NCBI GenBank assembly: GCA_009783525.1
Contig: WRDG01000096.1
Coordinates: 1-8,112, forward strand
Source of the DNA: Defluviitaleaceae bacterium
Lineage (GTDB): Bacteria; Bacillota; Clostridia; Lachnospirales; WQUN01
Length of the DNA stretch: 8,112 bases
Direction: 5' to 3'
Shown one piece after another: positions 7,033 to 8,112 of this stretch (the stretch's first letter is position 1; each line of letters opens with the position of its first letter). The position numbers and the translations under genes were made by a program. The notes under the pieces were generated by a model, which was not told the origin of the DNA, made no database searches, and worked only from the letters and a program-made list of their open reading frames with translations.

Positions 7033-7058
7033 ATAAGGTTTAATGCCGCAAGTGTAAA
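7030..7058 (-). promoter_or_regulatory. Sigma-A-type promoter of gltX
   Basis: On the minus strand TTTACA (7058-7053, five of six matches to TTGACA) and TATATT (7035-7030, five of six matches to TATAAT) are separated by exactly 17 bp. Transcription would start near 7023, giving a leader of about 25 bases that contains the GGAG at 7006-7009. It lies downstream of the ftsZ terminator, so it would drive gltX, the GT2 gene and gtrA independently of ftsZ. The short leader leaves no room for a riboswitch or T-box. Confidence 0.65.
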
Positions 7059-7083
7059 GAACATAGCAAAGGGGACAACACCG

Positions 7084-7095
7084 GTTATATATAAC
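7084..7095. repeat. 12-bp perfect palindrome GTTATATATAAC
   Basis: A perfect palindrome lying about 25 bp upstream of the gltX -35 and sharing its last base with the adjacent 30-nt hairpin. It could be a protein-binding site, or part of an AT-rich extension of the hairpin. Confidence 0.4.
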
Positions 7096-7124
7096 TATTC
7101 GCGAAAGACAACTTTTACGAATAG
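7095..7124. repeat. 30-nt imperfect inverted repeat upstream of gltX
   Basis: The arms CTATTCG (7095-7101) and CGAATAG (7118-7124) pair perfectly. After one C/A mismatch, GAAAG (7103-7107) pairs with CTTTT (7112-7116) including one G-T pair, leaving the four-base loop ACAA. An outer ATATAT/ATATAT pairing (7087-7092 with 7125-7130) can extend it past a two-base bulge. No T-run follows on the minus strand, so it is not an obvious terminator. It lies upstream of the predicted gltX start site and downstream of the ftsZ terminator, so an operator or the footprint of a small inverted-repeat element are both possible. Confidence 0.55.
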
Positions 7125-7148
7125 ATATATGCTAAAAAACGTTACCGC

Positions 7149-7175
7149 AAAAAAAAACGGCCGACCGCGACCGTT
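7149..7175 (-). terminator. Rho-independent terminator of ftsZ
   Basis: Read on the minus strand, AACGGTCG-CGGT-CGGCCGTT forms an eight-pair stem (one G-U) with a four-base loop at 7175-7156, and the sequence continues directly into a run of nine T (7157-7149). It starts 38 bases after the ftsZ stop. The stem and long T-run make this a strong call and separate ftsZ from the gltX operon. Confidence 0.92.
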
Positions 7176-7204
7176 CTTTATATATTATGAATTTGTTTTT
7201 TTTA

Positions 7205-7222
7205 TTAATTACGTTAATTACG
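7205..7222. repeat. Tandem 9-bp repeat spanning the ftsZ stop codon
   Basis: TTAATTACG occurs twice in succession (7205-7213 and 7214-7222). On the minus strand each copy reads CGT AAT TAA, so the last two codons and stop of ftsZ are duplicated in frame, giving an RN-stop followed by another RN-stop. This is probably a small slippage duplication that supplies a backup stop. Confidence 0.7.
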
Positions 7223-8112
7223 TTTTCTTAATAAAAATTCCGGTAAAACAAACGGCGTATCGTCTTCATCCGCTTCGCGGATCGGCCGCAATTCGCCACG
7301 AGGTTCGTTTTTATGCGCGTCGGTTTGCGTATCTGTTTCTTGTTTGCGCACATTTTTGTTTTCTGCTGATAACTCGCCCAAACCCGTAGCTATAACAGTG
7401 ACGATAACTTCGTCTTTCAATTCTTCTTTTATAATAGCGCCAAAAATTAAAAACACATTCGGGTCGGCGGCATTGCGGACAATTTTAGCCGCATTAACCA
7501 CGTCTATTAATGTCAGTGACGAATCTCCGGCAAAGCATAATAAAACCGATTTTGCTCCGTTAATTGATGTTTCGAGCAGCGGGCTGTTTATTGCGTATTC
7601 GGTTGCGGCGTCAGTTTTGTTTTTACCCGAAGCGCGTCCTACGCCCATATGCGCCACGCCCTGGCTCAACATAACGCTTTTAACGTCAGCGAAGTCTAAA
7701 TTGATAAGCCCGTCGTTTAAAACCAAGTCGCTTATACCTTGTACGCCTTGCCGCAATACTTCGTCAGCTTTATGCAAAGCGTCTACAATCGACATTTCTT
7801 CATCGACTATATCAAGCAATTTTTCATTGGGGATTATAATGAGCGTGTCTACATGCTTACGAAGTTCTTCGATGCCTTCGAGCGCATATTTCATTCGAAC
7901 CGGTCCTTCAAAATCGAACGGTTTGGTTACCACTCCCACAGTTAAAATACCCATATCATGCGCGAGCTCAGCGATAACGGGAGCCGCCCCGGTGCCTGTG
8001 CCGCCGCCCATTCCCGCAGTAATAAAGACCATATCCGTATCAGCTAAATACTCGGCGATTAGGTCTTTTGTTTCTTCCGCGGCGCGTTTTCCAATTTCAG
8101 GTTTTCCGCCGG
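7214..8112 (-). CDS. ftsZ: Cell division GTPase FtsZ, C-terminal 298 residues, runs off the right edge
   Basis: The frame is open from the right edge to TAA at 7216-7214. Although an internal ATG occurs at 8032, the 26 codons before it (GGKPEIGKRAAEETKDLIAE then YLADTD) are clearly FtsZ sequence, so the true start lies outside the window and about 70 residues are missing. The tubulin/FtsZ GTP-binding signature TAGMGGGTGTGAAP is complete. The T7 synergy loop GLINLDFADV, which completes the GTPase site of the neighbouring subunit, is intact, as is KDEVIVTVIATG of the C-terminal globular part. A variable acidic linker of roughly 45 residues follows, then the conserved C-terminal peptide FVLPEFLLRKRN, which in other bacteria binds FtsA, SepF and other division partners. 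FtsZ polymerises into the cytokinetic Z-ring at mid-cell. Its own terminator follows 38 bases downstream. Confidence 0.97.
   Translation of the reverse strand, partial: GGKPEIGKRAAEETKDLIAEYLADTDMVFITAGMGGGTGTGAAPVIAELAHDMGILTVGVVTKPFDFEGPVRMKYALEGIEELRKHVDTLIIIPNEKLLDIVDEEMSIVDALHKADEVLRQGVQGISDLVLNDGLINLDFADVKSVMLSQGVAHMGVGRASGKNKTDAATEYAINSPLLETSINGAKSVLLCFAGDSSLTLIDVVNAAKIVRNAADPNVFLIFGAIIKEELKDEVIVTVIATGLGELSAENKNVRKQETDTQTDAHKNEPRGELRPIREADEDDTPFVLPEFLLRKRN

Larger units (their letters stand above)
6999..7213. other. Intergenic region between ftsZ and gltX
   Basis: This 215-bp AT-rich stretch holds, in the minus-strand direction, the ftsZ terminator (7149-7175), a large imperfect hairpin (7095-7124), a 12-bp palindrome (7084-7095), the gltX promoter (7030-7058), a second 12-bp palindrome (7021-7032) and the gltX ribosome binding site. 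I found no convincing small gene, tRNA or T-box (no AGGGTGGNACCGCG-like antiterminator). Confidence 0.7.

Noticed and set aside
7095..7124. A second rho-independent terminator after ftsZ
   Set aside because: The inverted repeat is not followed by a T-run on the minus strand, and a much better terminator precedes it.
6999..7148. T-box or other riboswitch upstream of gltX
   Set aside because: No T-box antiterminator motif, no specifier stem and no terminator hairpin in front of gltX; the predicted leader is only about 25 bases.
6988..7389. Plus-strand open frame of 133 codons across the ftsZ-gltX spacer
   Set aside because: It crosses the gltX start, the ftsZ terminator and the end of ftsZ, has no SD and resembles no family.
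7214..8032. ATG at 8032 as the ftsZ start
   Set aside because: The preceding codons to the window edge encode conserved FtsZ sequence, so the gene is simply cut by the window.
1..8112. CRISPR array, transposase, integrase, tRNA/rRNA gene or defence system
   Set aside because: No regularly spaced repeats, transposase or integrase motifs, cloverleaf sequences or nuclease/toxin genes could be recognised on either strand.

Overview
The window looks like a chromosomal segment of a Gram-positive, low-to-mid GC bacterium of the Bacillota, most likely an uncultivated member of class Clostridia. The evidence is a Clostridia-type TGS-domain nucleoside kinase, a Bacillota-style FtsZ with the C-terminal peptide VLPEFLLRKRN, strong GGAGG-type ribosome binding sites, a classic rho-independent terminator and very tight gene packing. 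The lineage is inferred from recognised protein families; no database search was possible.

Layout from left to right. (1) Positions 1-772 (minus): the N-terminal 257 residues of a TGS-domain nucleoside (uridine-type) kinase, cut by the left edge. (2) 774-1841 (minus): a DUF4185/sialidase-like beta-propeller protein lying one base upstream of the kinase start, so the two form one transcription unit. (3) A 60-bp divergent intergenic region carrying an extended -10 promoter for the propeller gene. (4) 1902-4160 (plus): a 752-residue clan GH-A glycoside hydrolase with a discoidin/CBM32-like N-terminal region and both expected catalytic glutamates. It converges on the next operon with only 2 bp between stop codons. 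(5) 4163-6998 (minus): a compact operon gltX - GT2 glycosyltransferase (GtrB/CsbB type) - GtrA-family membrane protein, with 0-bp and 8-bp-overlap junctions. (6) 6999-7213: a 215-bp intergenic region with a good sigma-A promoter for gltX, a strong terminator for ftsZ and several inverted repeats. (7) 7214-8112 (minus): the last 298 residues of FtsZ, cut by the right edge.

The window joins housekeeping genes (ftsZ, gltX, nucleoside kinase) to accessory sugar genes. The divergent hydrolase/propeller pair looks like a small intracellular glycan-processing module; neither protein has a visible signal peptide. The GT2/GtrA pair is expected to make and flip a polyprenyl-phosphate-linked sugar for cell-surface decoration, and it is co-transcribed with gltX. 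I see no clear mobile element, CRISPR array, tRNA/rRNA gene, phage or defence system. The most notable observations are a glutamyl-tRNA synthetase with glutamine replacing the first histidine of the HIGH motif, the uncharacterised hydrolase/propeller pair with its shared compact promoter region, and a cluster of inverted repeats upstream of gltX.
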